From: Leptasterias polaris
Taxonomy: Eukaryota; Echinodermata; Asteroidea; Forcipulatida; Asteriidae
Direction: 5' to 3'
Assembly: GCA_037783415.1 (NCBI GenBank)
Contig: JAZGTN010000300.1
Span: 124,001-188,000, forward strand
Length of the DNA stretch: 64,000 nucleotides
This document shows positions 17,329-29,030 of the stretch, piece by piece. Within the stretch, counting starts at the first letter, position 1; each line of letters begins with the position of its first letter. The position numbers and the translations under genes were made by a program. Under the pieces are notes generated by a model that was not told the DNA's origin, made no database searches, and saw nothing but the letters and a program-made list of their open reading frames with translations.

Positions 17329-18871
17329 ATAATAAACCATCCATTTTGGGAGCATTCACCGTGCCCTTTCATCCCATTTTAGTTGTACTATTCGATTGCA
17401 TGCCAGACCACACCTTTCGCTTTACACAGCAGCACAAAACAGCCTTGTTGTGGATGCCAGAATACAATCCTGTGCAGTCTGTTTGTTCGTAATACTTTTC
17501 CTTCCAATCAAATGACAAAAATATCTTCTTGGATATGATACAGTACATGTATAGAAAGTAAGGAATAATTAAAATGTGTGCAATGAAATTGAATATTTGT
17601 ATTCATTGTATTAAAGATGAAATGTTCCATTCAACTTGGCTTTGCCCTGCTGGGTGGAACATGCCATATTTAAACTCATGAAAATATTCTCACCATTCAT
17701 AAAAAATTGTAAACAATTTGAATCTTTCCTTTAACTACCCTTTTCTCATTTCCTAATTCAATACATTACATATGTCAGTGTAAGTGGCGTACCTAGATTT
17801 ACAATCAGACCGTGTAATTGCGTTTGCATCACGTGTAATTAGAACAAATCCCTCATCTAATTGGACAGCTACCTTATTACTGAAATGTAAATGCCGCCGA
17901 CAGCCAAATAAAAAAGGAAAAACTTAAAGACGTGTCATATGAAAAACCAATCAAACAGTATATAAACAGAAAAAATTGCCGGTGATTCCTTCGTGACTTC
18001 CGTTCCTTTCTGTTCAATTCAGTTTTTTGTCAAAGCATTCCATTAATGTATTGATGAGTTGATCAGGTGCAACAGCGCCAGCCTTATAAATGAAAAAGAG
18101 GGGCGACATGTGCATCTGGCGTGGGGTATTGATAATGAAACGTACTGCAAATAGATTGAGATGCTTTTATTAAAGAGATTGGAACTGCAGACTCTATATT
18201 AGAAGTCAATTCATTATGAAGTATGGGTGATGACGAACATGACTTGTGACAGTTGATGACAGACGTCTTTGCACACACCTTGCTGATGATGATGTGTACA
18301 TTATACTTGTCATACACATTAATAACTTGGTACGGGAATGGCACACGCACAAGTTGTAATGTTAAGAGCAACCATCACAAGACAATTGTAAATCTTGAGT
18401 TCTGCATCTCCTCCTACCCTTTGTGTGGTTACAATGTCTGCCCTTGAATGCATTGGCATTATCTTGCCCCCATCTTCAAGGTCAAACGATTGAAATGAAG
18501 TATTGATACACAGTTATGCATGGTGCACAGGATGGGCCAATAAGCTACATTCTGTTGACCTCTCGGAGAGGATGCCCTCGTCTGATGACGTCATGCATTG
18601 TAAGGCCTACATCAATATATTCAAGTATTGTAAAAACATGTACATGTATAGCCGTAGCTAATTCAAATGTAAAGTTAATGATTAAGTCAATGTCTACATG
18701 ATTGTATGTTTTTGCTGTTGCTAGGTTGGTACTTACATAATCTCTTGGAATACCTAATGCATTTAAGCTCCATAAACAACCAAAATAGTTGTACAAACAT
18801 TCTACCTTAAAATGGAGTGGACCTTTCAGTACATGCAATTTGTATACAGTATCAAAATGTATTTCAAAATT
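17329..18871. other. Intergenic DNA, no gene seen
   Basis: AT-rich sequence without convincing exons or recognisable repeats by eye. Confidence 0.4.
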
Positions 18872-18948
18872 GTTGATACTGGGGGAGGAATAAACAACCT
18901 TAAGTACATAAAACTAAGAGAAATAAAGAAAAGATTAATTCACCCATG
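18872..18948 (+). repeat. Short repeat holding the empty target site of the transposon at 19807
   Basis: GTTGATACTGGGGGAGGAAT continues through ACAACCTTAAGTACATAAAA to ATTAATTCACCCATGT. The same sequence recurs at 19776-19806 plus 21657-21699, but there it is split after ACAACCTTA by the element at 19807-21653. This copy therefore shows the uninterrupted state. Confidence 0.85.
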
Positions 18949-20652
18949 TCCATCTGACTCTCCAAATGTACTGTTACAAACAACTGATTCAGCTGTACAC
19001 ATTATTATTTGAGTAGATTAATTCAGTTACCCTTCATATGCACTGTACGTGCTAAGTGCAGCAACCTATACATGTCCCTATATTCATTTCAAGCATGCTT
19101 CACACCTGCAGTTGAAGGTTAGTGAGGGTCCATGTACATGTATGGCTGAGTCATCAGGTTTTCATTGATAATTAATATGACATCTTAACACTACGTGTCA
19201 CTGACACAAATTAGAGGAGAAAATTTGATTCACCAACGATGTATTTTATTTTGCTCTTTCTTCTCGAACGTGTTTTCATTTACACTGTTTATTTGTATGA
19301 AGTTAAGCTAAGAATTTTAGTATCGAGGAAAGTAAAAGAGTTGACAAAGACGAACCACCAACTGATAAACTGACATCTCAGATTTCCCATTTCACCAATT
19401 TGCTGCAATGCCACTGTTCACACACACAAAATCATTTCTTTTACATGCATTTTGTTAGAATGGCAAGTTTATAATTTTATCACAAGTTTAAAACAACAAT
19501 TATCACTTTAAGGGTAAAAAATCCAAGAATCAGATGCTGGATCGATATAGGTATTGATTTGCAGTACACTTCATTGTACTGCACAAGTGAACTTAATATC
19601 TTCAAGTGTGATTTATCAGAATGGTTCGATAGAGCTAGGAACCGTTCTTGGATATGGTTTCAACAAGAACCGTGTTCGCCTTATCACTTTTAGGGTGTTT
19701 CTGGTGATTATTTTCAAGCAATGGTTTTCATACAATTTTTTATATTTGTGTGCTTGTACATGTCTGGACATTATCGTTGATACTGGGGGAGGAATAAACA
19801 ACCTTAGGCCGTTCCAATTTTATTAGTTGGTTTACGGATTGCGGCGACGCGTTTTGTTGAAAAAACGAAAAAAATAAAAATTGGAAAATCCATTCATTTT
19901 TTTATTATTTTTTTTTTCCCGGCTTCGAATATTCAAACTTTGGTCAGATTATTTAAAATAATTAGTCGACTTTTTATTGAGAAAAAGCTCATGAAAAAAA
20001 AACCCAAAACATCGTGTTACGTTTCGATCACGCATTGCGTTGGTCGATCATGGTCCGATGGATACAGAGTGCTTCGCGGGCCGGCAGCGCACGGCACAGA
20101 GAGCATGGAGCTATGCTCCATTGTAAGAGCTAGCTACATGTAACTCTGTGCCTCCCTCATGTTTCGTTATCAAATACACACAGCGCATGGGGCTGTGCTT
20201 AATAGAGAGAACAGCCCATGTGGACCGTTCGGTAGATCAGTGGGTATGCAATACCGGCGGCTCTGGGGTTGTGTGCTAGACGGGATGTAAACGAAATAGT
20301 CTGATACTTGATGATCTAAACAAAATGCTATGTCGCATGTGATCAAGTGCAAGATTCAGCGTTCTGTCAAAGTTTGGTGGATCCAAATCACAATGAATGG
20401 CAAGCACGATCCGAGCAAAAAATACTTGTTCAGTGACTGTAAAAGAGGGAGGAAAGCTGGATAAACCCCTTATTGATTGCTGTCTCACTGGATTAAATGA
20501 TCGGTTCGTTGACCAATGCAACGGGTGTCAGTAAAAAGTCCCTTCAGAACTTCAGGTACAATTTTACTGCAACAAGTGCCGTCGACATGACGACTACCTC
20601 CGACTGCGGAACGGCTATTTTTAGCGTGGAAATTAATTCAGTTGAGTGACAA

Positions 20653-20709
20653 TTAGAACTGCTCCAAAATCCATCAAAGAGTCTTTGATGGATTTTGGAG
20701 CAGTTCTAA
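20653..20709. repeat. Perfect 57-bp palindrome inside the transposon
   Basis: Two 28-base arms around a single central G at 20681; the left arm starts TTAGAACTGCTCCAAAATCC and the right arm is its exact reverse complement. A third near-copy of the right arm (one mismatch) lies at 21062-21087. Such perfect arms with no loop would extrude easily as a cruciform. Confidence 0.95.
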
Positions 20710-20845
20710 AAGACCTCTATAAAATACTTTAAACTCACCAGAGGAACACAGGAGATGTTGCTGTTAACATGGTGGTACGATTGTGTCAGGTACATTTCTC
20801 GAAAATGTGAACTCAAAATTTCTGTTGTGAGTCTTTACTTGTTTA

Positions 20846-20951
20846 GCACATTCTTGGGATTTGCACAATCTTTAGATAGCGCACAATATGAGATTGAACT
20901 GCTTAACCTTCACAGTGCAATCTTCAGGATGTGCAAATCCCAAGAATGCGC
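20846..20951. repeat. Inverted repeat with 62-bp loop inside the transposon
   Basis: Arms 20846-20867 (GCACATTCTTGGGATTTGCACA) and 20930-20951 are reverse complements except for one or two positions. With the palindrome at 20653 it makes the element internally foldback-rich, and it may be a remnant of a nested insertion. Confidence 0.85.
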
Positions 20952-21699
20952 TTCTCGAGGAACGACGCACAAAGCCAATTTTTTATTTTTTTATTTTTTT
21001 TGGGGGGGGATAAATGTATCTTACACACAACGTGCCACCATATTAAAGTATTTTACACAGGTCTTTCATGGATTTTGGAGCAGTTCTTTGTCACTTTCTG
21101 TTTGAGGGTTGTGAATCTTGTTGTAGGGCATCCGACAGTGCAACAAACACATCAGCATTCACTTCGACCCTACATTACATACGCCAGATAATGTCCAAAA
21201 TGTTAGGAAGCAATTTAAAATTAAGCAGCAGTTAAATTCATTTTTGTTCTTAATATACAGTCCAGAACCATTTATCTTCATTTTATAAATTTGGGTGGGT
21301 TGGGTAGTCCAGAGTTTTTAAGTGTCAAATAAAATTTTCTATCCATTCATGTGTTCGGTGGCAGAATAATAAATAAATCTCACAAAGAGATTAAAAAAAT
21401 ATATATATAATTATGGTATTAAACAGAAATTTAAAAGATGCAAAATACTTTAATAGGCTTATTGGACCTGACATGGAATAGCGAGATGGATATGGAGGCA
21501 CATCCCAGTATTAAGCAGATCTTTGGTTGTTGGCCAACGGATTTCGACACTTATCTGTTATCAACATCATTTTTATTTTTATTTTTTTCCTGTCTGACGA
21601 CTTTTTTCAACACCTAAAAAATCCGTAAACCAACTAATAAAATTGGAATGGCCTTAAGTACATAAAACAGAGAGAAAGTAAAGATTAATTCAACCATGT

Positions 21700-22591
21700 G
21701 AATTTTCTCCCTATTTTCTCAATGATGATAACGCAACATAAGGAATCATTTTTCTGGATCATTTACAATGCATCTGCCTTTCAGTAAGGGTTGACTTAGA
21801 ATAAATATACCCCATGATGCAAACCATGAATCTGTACACCAGGGTTTTCCCTGATGCTGTTGCCTGCTCACTCATTTTGGCCAAGTTATGTATTCTACGA
21901 GATGTTCCGTATTCTACGAGATGTGATAACAAATTTATCTTCAAGTACACGCGCAGCTTAAAAAAGCGCAATACACAAGAGTTGGGATTTATAGGGCAAT
22001 ACACAGGGTGCGATGTGGACCATGCAATATGGGTTAAGATCACACTGTCGTTGCCATGGATCCACGAATCAGAATCGAGGATTCAAGTTTGCTTGAATAT
22101 AAAGCTATTTGCGATTTATAAAGGAAGTTCAATTACGCATGCTTTAATTTTAATTTCTGTCTGAACTTTTTGTTGGAGTTCGACATACAATAACAGCAGT
22201 TTGGAATTGACACATATGGTACAAACATATAGTAAATTGGTTCATTTTACTTCACTTTTACTTCATCGTTCATTACATCACCCAGCATGCCCAGGGAAAA
22301 CAGCAAGACCGTGAAGACACTTTCAGAGTAGAGTTAGCCAGAGGGGCATCTAAGGTATCTTTTAGGTGTCTCTTGGATACTTTAATTGCGACAATTTTGC
22401 CTTATCTGGCCTGTTATTTGTGGAAGTGTTGGAAATAAACAATTTAGAAAAGTGTCTTATTATTATTATTATTAATTTGTTTTAACCCTTAATTTCTAGA
22501 GCCTGTTAACAAGTTTTTGATTAATTTTGAAATCATAAAACATTCTCAACCTTACAGACCTTGTAAATGTACCGAGTTGTTGACTCGAAAA
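21700..22591. other. Intergenic DNA with a MITE left-end fragment
   Basis: GTTAGCCAGAGGGGCATCT at about 22332 matches the left end of the family at 17174 and 28853; the rest of that copy is not clear. TTCCGTATTCTACGAGATGT-type short direct repeats occur at about 21891-21925. No gene was seen. Confidence 0.4.
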
Positions 22592-23010
22592 ATTGTTTGG
22601 ACTACATTTAAGCAATGTCCCCATTGGTTTTGAGTACAATAAGCCAAGTGAGGAAGTCCTCAGTCTGTCAAAACACACGGATCCCATTTGGAATAAAATC
22701 CTTGGTTTCAACAGGTAGACACACTCAAACACGTTTGTCAACTCAGTTAAACAATTTGTTACTCCCATTGTTTGGACTTATTTTTTAGTGAAGTTTACAT
22801 TGGTTTTGTGTCTGAAAGCAAAGTGAAGACGTCCTCTGTACTGCGTAAACACCCAGATCCCTTTTGTAAAAGTTCTCAATTTTAATGGATACACATGCTC
22901 ACGCACAAGTTTGTCAACCTGGTGAATTGATGACTTCTCCTTGTTCTCCTATTGTTTGGATGTCCTCAGTCTGTCAAACCACCCAGATAGACCCCTTGAA
23001 TTGGCCACCA
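22592..23010 (+). repeat. Degenerate tandem repeat, unit about 175-184 bp
   Basis: The phrase ATTGTTTGGA recurs at 22592, 22767 and 22951. Units share GTCCTCAGTCTGTCAAA, a CACCCAGAT-like block and a CAACAGGTAGACACAC-like block. The third unit breaks off near 23010, and similar sequence (GTCATCAGTGTC, CAACAGGTAGACACC) resumes near 24065-24140, beyond the element at 23098-24045. Confidence 0.65.
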
Positions 23011-23097
23011 TTGCTGAGGTCAAACAATGGTGCATGTGTGTACGCACCGTGCACAATTCTCAACCAATGATAAGTCTGCATTGACCTCATTAAGGGC

Positions 23098-24045
23098 CAG
23101 GGCTCGAATTTGGGGAAAAAATCCACAAGACCGCAGGGCTTGTTGCTCAGAATTTTTACTGGACCGGAACATTTTTTACAAGACCGAAGTCATAAATGAG
23201 AAGAAAAAATCCAAAACGCAACAAAAACACACCAAAAGTTAACTTGTTTTTTCATACTTCTGCGCCTGTGCAAGTTTTTCACTTGCAGATCGCTTAACAG
23301 GCAGTTTGGGCTTTGAAACCCCTTCGAGAAATTTCCACATACCTTCTTTTTACACGACGTTTGCTTCCATAGAAAAAATGAAATCAGTTTTGACGATCGT
23401 TTTGACAGAACAACAACGTTGTCAATGCAAGACGTGTGGAAACAAGACGTTGCTTTTAATCCATGCAACACAGGGATGTGTGGTGTTGAAAGCATACAAC
23501 CAAGACGTCATCGATACGATTTCAACACTATGTAATTCGTTTGTAAGGTATCAGACTTCAAAGTGACTACATCCAATGTGTATGTACACGGTCAGTGGTA
23601 TACGAACGATGCGCTGTTTACTGTGTTGTGCCACCGGGCACCAATACATCATGCATGCACTGTGGAAACGGAGGGTGCTGTTCGCTCGCCCCCGGGGTGC
23701 CTAAACATGGTTTGAGCCCAGCAGTTTTACAAGGTGGTGGGCATGAGTAAACTGCTGGATGGTAAACTTGCACGCAGCATCACGACGAAGAACGGTCGGC
23801 TGGGTTTGACGTTCCGCGCTCGGAATTGATTTGACGACAACAAGTAAAAACGGAAACTTTTAAAACTGAGATTGAAATACATTTATTTAATGAAAGATAA
23901 TATATTTTACATTATTATTAATAATAATATTAGTTTGTTAAAAGAAATACACAAGACCGGCGGACTTGTTCGACATAAAGTTTACTGGACCGAAGCTAAA
24001 ATCACTGGCCTCGGGCCTGCGGTCCAGCGTAAATTTCGAGCCCTG
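23098..24045. mobile_element. hAT-like non-autonomous DNA transposon, CAGGGCTCGAAATTT family, ~948 bp
   Basis: Left end CAGGGCTCGAATTTGGGG; right end on the other strand CAGGGCTCGAAATTTACGC. Flanks are AAGGG-C (left) and AAGGGTGC (right), compatible with an 8-bp duplication that later lost bases. Internal blocks are CAAGACCG...TTTACTGGACCG at both ends. A short relative lies at 13796-14157. Internal frames under 105 codons show no transposase. Confidence 0.7.
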
Positions 24046-24122
24046 AAGGGTGCTATTTGAATCTTGTGACATCATATTCAAGGGGTCTATACCTTTTGTT
24101 AAAGTCATCAGTGTCATGGTCA

Positions 24123-24780
24123 ACAGGTAGACACCCTCTCACACACACACACACACACAATGTTACGAGCGGGGGAAAAAATGCAGCAACAACGAAGTCA
24201 GCAACCCTTCAAAATGTCTCAATAGGTGTTAAGAATATGTTGGGAAAAACTTTGTTTTAAAATGAGTGATGAATAAAATATGTGAAATTGATGTCTGCCT
24301 ACCTCATGAGATGGAAGAATTGTCCGCAGTGTTTTAGCGAAGAGCTCTCAAGCAGCAAAACAGAACCCCTTGCAATAAACTGGAGGCAAGCAAAAGCATG
24401 CACATGCATAAAAGAGGGAAAACAAATGAAATAATAAAAATCAAATTACCAAAATAGTGGCATAACATGTAGAAAGGAAATGATGTGGCATGGAAGTAAA
24501 ACCGTATAAATGTTTCAAAAGGAAACAATGTGCAAAAGTAATCAAAATCACCGTCAGATCAACACAAAGCACAGCAAAAAAAACAAAAAAACATTAGTTA
24601 GTACAGTAGTTTCATAACTTTAGGTTAGTGCTATAAAGCAGATCATCATTACACCCAAAGTCTTCTTACAAAAATACAAAGCAAATTTAGAGAAAAATAA
24701 CAAAAAGGCAAGTTTACAGAATTTAAACAAATCCCAAGCAGTCATTTATACAGCATTCAATCCACAACAACAATTTGTTT
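24123..24780. other. CA microsatellite and intergenic DNA
   Basis: A CA dinucleotide run lies at about 24139-24160. The rest is AT-rich with no recognisable gene. Confidence 0.5.
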
Positions 24781-24976
24781 CATATTGCTGTAAAAGCAGA
24801 AAAACTTGCTTAAAAGCTTGTGAAACAAATTAAGTGGGGAACAAGTGACTCGCAGGTACACATTTGTATGTTACATTTGACATAATTTGGTGGTAACCTG
24901 TTTTTGCTAAGCAAGACTTGTTTGTGCTATAAGCAAACTTGTGTGATTAACAGCTTCATAAAATGATGGTTCCCCT
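24781..24976. mobile_element. MITE, same family as 9309-9506, diverged
   Basis: Carries CAGAAAAACTTGCTTAAAAG, a TTTGGTGGTAACCTG block and an inverted right end ACAGCTTCATAAAATGATGG. More diverged than the other copies. Confidence 0.5.
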
Positions 24977-26466
24977 GGGCTTAAATGGCTTTTAGTTTCA
25001 ACAGAAACAAATTCATTTGCTTAGCCCCGCAAAAAAACTACTTATGTCAGGGCACCACATGGTGTGACTGACTGATAATATTTTTCTGCTTTACAAAGAG
25101 CAGAACTTTCAAAAGCTCAGCATAATTTTTGCTTACTACGTGATTGATTATACTGTACAAAATAATCAAACGAAGTTTACAAATTTACATGTTTTTAATA
25201 AACTTGACATCAGTACCAATTACTGTACAAGACATTTCCGTCTGAAAAACTGTCAGGTGGGATTAAATTGTCCCAATTACTTGAGTTCTTATTTTGGCAA
25301 ACGGAAACAAGCAGAAAGTTCTTGACAAAATATAAAGTCAAAAACATGACCACCTATTTTGATAATCGTACTTCACAGGTTGGTTGTGTGGTGTGTTTAT
25401 TAAGAACTAGAGAATCAGAATGAATTTGCAAATTTTTCAAAACCCAGAATATGATAACACCTTTAACATTTCTGTGAATTTGGCCATAGGGTTTATAACT
25501 GTCAGTAGCTAATTGCGAACAGAAATTTCCCTCTGGAAAACTCAACATGAAAACCAAAATGAAATGACGGCAGCACACACTGAACCGATGAACGAAATGA
25601 ACATGATGAAAACATGCACTGAACAGATGAAAAATACTCGACTTGAAGGAAAAAGAAATGTTCAAGTAAGAGTTATATTAGAAAGGACAGCTGTCACAAC
25701 TCAGCAGCTTCTCCTTGAGCGAGTCGATAGTGCTCCTTCATCTGTAGTTGTCTTATTTAGGCCTCTACCCTAATTCCAGCTCAGTCGTGGTCTTTCCCCC
25801 TTCCCCAAGAGGAGATGGAATCTCAAGCTAGCGGATGAAATGAAATCCCAGCACATGCATTTTTGGGGGGGGACTGGTTAATGTTTGTAGATTACAATTT
25901 CGGTTTGATGAGAACCATTTCGAAGAGTACCATTTTAAAGAGACCAATTATCTTTGAAAAAGGGAACACTTATCTTTGGGATTTTGTGAAGAGGTTCTGT
26001 TACGTGCTCAAAATGACCCTTGGCATATTGCTGATTATGATCTTGTATTTTTCTGTTGCCTTGGTCAACTCAAACCACCCCTTGAGTAGACAATTTTGTT
26101 TCTTGCCCTACATATATAGATCCTTGATGTCAATAATTATGAACTAAACACACAGTGTATTGCAACAGGCATGTAACATTGAACCCTGCTGAATGAATCA
26201 CAATGACACTGGAACAAATATTATGTTGTTCATGGCTCAGACTGGCAGGATCCAATCATTTTGAAAACAAGTAACTTACATACTGTTACAATTCATGTTG
26301 AGTTAAAATGTACATGTAGCCCTGGGAGGCTGGTACATTGTCCTGGAAAAGAATATTTTTTCAGCCATGATTACCATAAGAAAAAAACTTCTATTACATA
26401 GTGTTATAAAATTTCATTTTTATTATCTGCCATTGCATGTGAAAGAGTTGCAAATGCAACTGGGGA
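24977..26466. other. Intergenic DNA, no gene seen
   Basis: No exon with good splice sites and no clear repeat ends. Reading frames at 25354-25773 on both strands overlap each other and look like chance. Confidence 0.4.
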
Positions 26467-26497
<31 letters not shown>

Positions 26498-26915
26498 GTG
26501 GCTTCTTATATAGCGCTCATATCCGTCACTCAGTGACGCTCAAGGCGCTTCAACAGTCAGTATTTTCCTGCAAGGTATATATGTGGAGCTACTTTTTGAA
26601 TTTTGAGACCTATTTCTTTACATAGCACCATGTAATGGTTTACAAGGTGCTGTGGCGCAATATGCAGCCAATCAAACCAGGAACACCGGGGCAAACCCCT
26701 TCTCTTTTCGATAAGTGCACTGGGTTCTTTTACGTGCATTGCACAACACACGGGACCAACGGCTTTACGTCCCATCCGAAGGACGAAGCAATAATGGTTA
26801 AGTGTCTTGCTTAATAAGGACACAAGTGTCACGACCGGGACTCGAACCCACACTCTGCTGAACAGAAACACCAGAGCTTGAGTCCGGTGCTCTTATCCGC
26901 TCGGCCACGACTGAC
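26467..26915 (-). mobile_element. Full-length tRNA-derived SINE with ATT-repeat tail
   Basis: Read on the minus strand: a tRNA-like head (GTCGTGGCCGAGCGGATAAG at the A box; GTGGGTTCGAGTCCCGGTCG at the B box), then ACACTTGTGTCCTTATTAAG, a body of about 300 bp, a GCGCTATATAAGAAGCCAC tail and ATT triplets ending at 26467. The head resembles a long-variable-arm tRNA such as Leu or Ser. This is the most complete copy of the family in the window; other copies are at 28081, 3590, 11610, 37020 and 52191. Confidence 0.88.
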
Positions 26916-28080
26916 GCCCCCCTTTAGAACCCCCCCCCCCTGTTTACAGTATGCTATGCTAGACTTTTACAGTCTATTATCCAGATTCCGGCTCATAGTC
27001 ATACATACATCACATCTACCTAGTAGATTCTGATTTCTGATGCGTCAAAAAGGTAAACTGTAAGACTGATTAATATCAACATCAATTGGTAGTGAGGAAA
27101 GTGTTTGTCTAGCTATGTTTGTAAATACATAAACAGTTATTGATAAAAACCTTGTTGCTAAATCCGAAAAAGTAAATGGCACCTACTGATTGTACATAGG
27201 CCTAATAAGTGCAAGTACAAGAACAAATTAACCAACCACACTCTCTTATTGTCCATGATTTCATTCATGCAATGAAAAGACCACTTTCCCCTAGAACAGT
27301 CCTGGATCTTCCATTTCCAATAGATAATGAGACAGTGTGGGGGACTATTATTGGTTTGGTACTGTATATTGTCAGACATGCAACTTTGTAATTGCAGTTA
27401 TAAAGCATAAAGTGCAAAAATAAAAGAGGAAATGACAAACCACACTATCAGTGACTTTCCTACTGTACAATGTTTTTCAACTTTCTATTGTACTATTATT
27501 AAAGGAAAGAGGAAACCAGCTGATCAGCTCAAAAGTTGACTGTGCCTGTGGTTGTACACATCTAAGAGGTAGTCAGGCCAAGACCAGGGCAGCAATGACA
27601 ATGGCTGTACCACTGACCTTGAACAATCCCAGGCCTCACATATTCATTGAAAATGAAAAATTGACTGATTACCAAAATTACTTTTGATAAATGTAATGTA
27701 ACTGCCGCTTTTTAAAAAGTCTACAAGCTGTAAAAAGGACACTTCAAAAGAATTTCACTCCATTAGCAATTTGATCTGGATTATGAGTACAGGTATCGTG
27801 ACCATTGGGATAAACATTTCATTTTCATATAATGTTTACATGCCATGTTTGTAGTAAGCGTCAGACATCACTTAGAGTGCGCCTGTTGTAATTATAAGTT
27901 GTGATGTGTATTCTTCCCACTTCAGTCTTTCTGATGCGGCCAGGCATGTCTTCACAGAAATATGACTTGGCATCATTACTGCTCATCAACTCACATCATA
28001 CTGCCTGGCCCTAGGCCAACACCACACAATTTGATAATACAATTAATTCCATTTCATAAGTTAAAGGTAGGGTCATACAT
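26916..28080. other. Intergenic DNA, no gene seen
   Basis: A C-run (26929-26940) follows the SINE. The rest is AT-rich with short chance frames only. Confidence 0.4.
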
Positions 28081-28443
28081 TAATAATAATAATAATAATA
28101 ACCAATTTTTATATAGCGCTTTTCACGCCCGAAGGGCGTCCCAAAGCGCTTCCAACATTATTACCCCTGGTCACTGGGCCATTATTTCATTCCTTAAACC
28201 ATCTCAGCTCCCTGGGGAGTATACAGCCTGTGCAACAAATATGCGCTACTAGGCTAAATCAATCACAAGAACCATCTCTGCCCTCCCAGGTACCCATATT
28301 ACCCCTGGGTGGAGAGAAGCAATTATAGTTAAGTGTCTTGCTCAGGGACACAAGTGTCACGACCGGGACTCGAACCCACACTCTGCTGAACAGAAACACC
28401 TGAGCTTGAGTTCGGTGTTCTTATCCACTCGGCCACGACACCC
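28081..28443 (-). mobile_element. tRNA-derived SINE with ATT-repeat tail, second copy
   Basis: Same structure as 26467-26915 but with a shorter body (about 360 bp). On the minus strand it has the TGTCGTGGCCGAGTGGATAA head, GTGGGTTCGAGTCCCGGTCG, TGTCCCTGAGCAAGACACTT and a GCGCTATATAAAAATTGGT tail before ATT triplets. The tail contains a small palindrome, CGCCCTTCGGGCG, of the kind expected in a foldable SINE 3' end. Confidence 0.88.
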
Positions 28444-28852
28444 CACATTGGTTTTTATGAACGTAATGCTGTTTTAAATAGGCAAAATTATCAAGAAAGA
28501 TACAACAAAAATCACCTGTCAGCTGAATACAGTGTCTACTTGTTGAGAAAACAGCAAAACTGTCACTGCATTTTCATCAAGCACGTCAATCTATCCATGA
28601 CTTTAGTGAGGTGACAGTGGGCGCCAGCTGTCAAACTCTGGCCGCAGGGAAGTTTGAATCTCCAAAATAAAAGTCGCCTCAGGAATATCTTACTTTTATT
28701 CGACATACTTTTATTGATTTCTAATTAACGGGGGGCACTGCAGACTAAATAATTTTGCAGCCTGATGCTTACTACCATGGCATAAACATCCAATGCTTTC
28801 AGATGAAAATTACGCAGTTTTTTCAAGGTCATTACCAAAGTATCACCCCACA

Positions 28853-29030
28853 CAAGGTTTTAGACAGGATTTGGTAAAAGGGTGTCCAAATCTGCTGGAA
28901 ATTTAAAAACTGGGTGTCCAAATTGTTCACTTACAATACATTTACATGTAAATGACAGATGAAACAGGGTGTCCGAATTTAAAACAGGGTGTCCAAAAGA
29001 CACCCAGACACCCCTCTGGCTAACACTATG
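28853..29030. mobile_element. MITE, GTTAGCCAGAGGGGTGT family, copy 2
   Basis: Inverted relative to 17174-17328 and slightly longer, with an extra CAGGGTGTCC-type block near its right end. The other strand of the right end reads AGTGTTAGCCAGAGGGGTGT. Confidence 0.65.

Larger units (their letters stand above)
19807..21653. mobile_element. Non-autonomous PIF/Harbinger-like DNA transposon, 1847 bp, TTA target duplication
   Basis: The ends start GGCCGTTCCAATTTTATTAG (left) and GGCCATTCCAATTTTATTAG (right, other strand); the inverted repeat continues through TTGGTTTACGGATT, about 34 bp with one mismatch. TTA flanks it on both sides (19804-19806 and 21654-21656), and the unoccupied copy at 18872-18948 has a single TTA at that place. 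A 3-bp TTA/TAA duplication is typical of PIF/Harbinger elements. No frame resembles a transposase; the longest (116 codons at 20755-21105) looks random. The interior contains strong palindromes, given separately. Confidence 0.88.

Noticed and set aside
20755..21105. 116-codon frame inside the Harbinger-like element as possible transposase
   Set aside because: No similarity to a DDE transposase or Myb-like partner, overlaps the inverted repeat, composition random.
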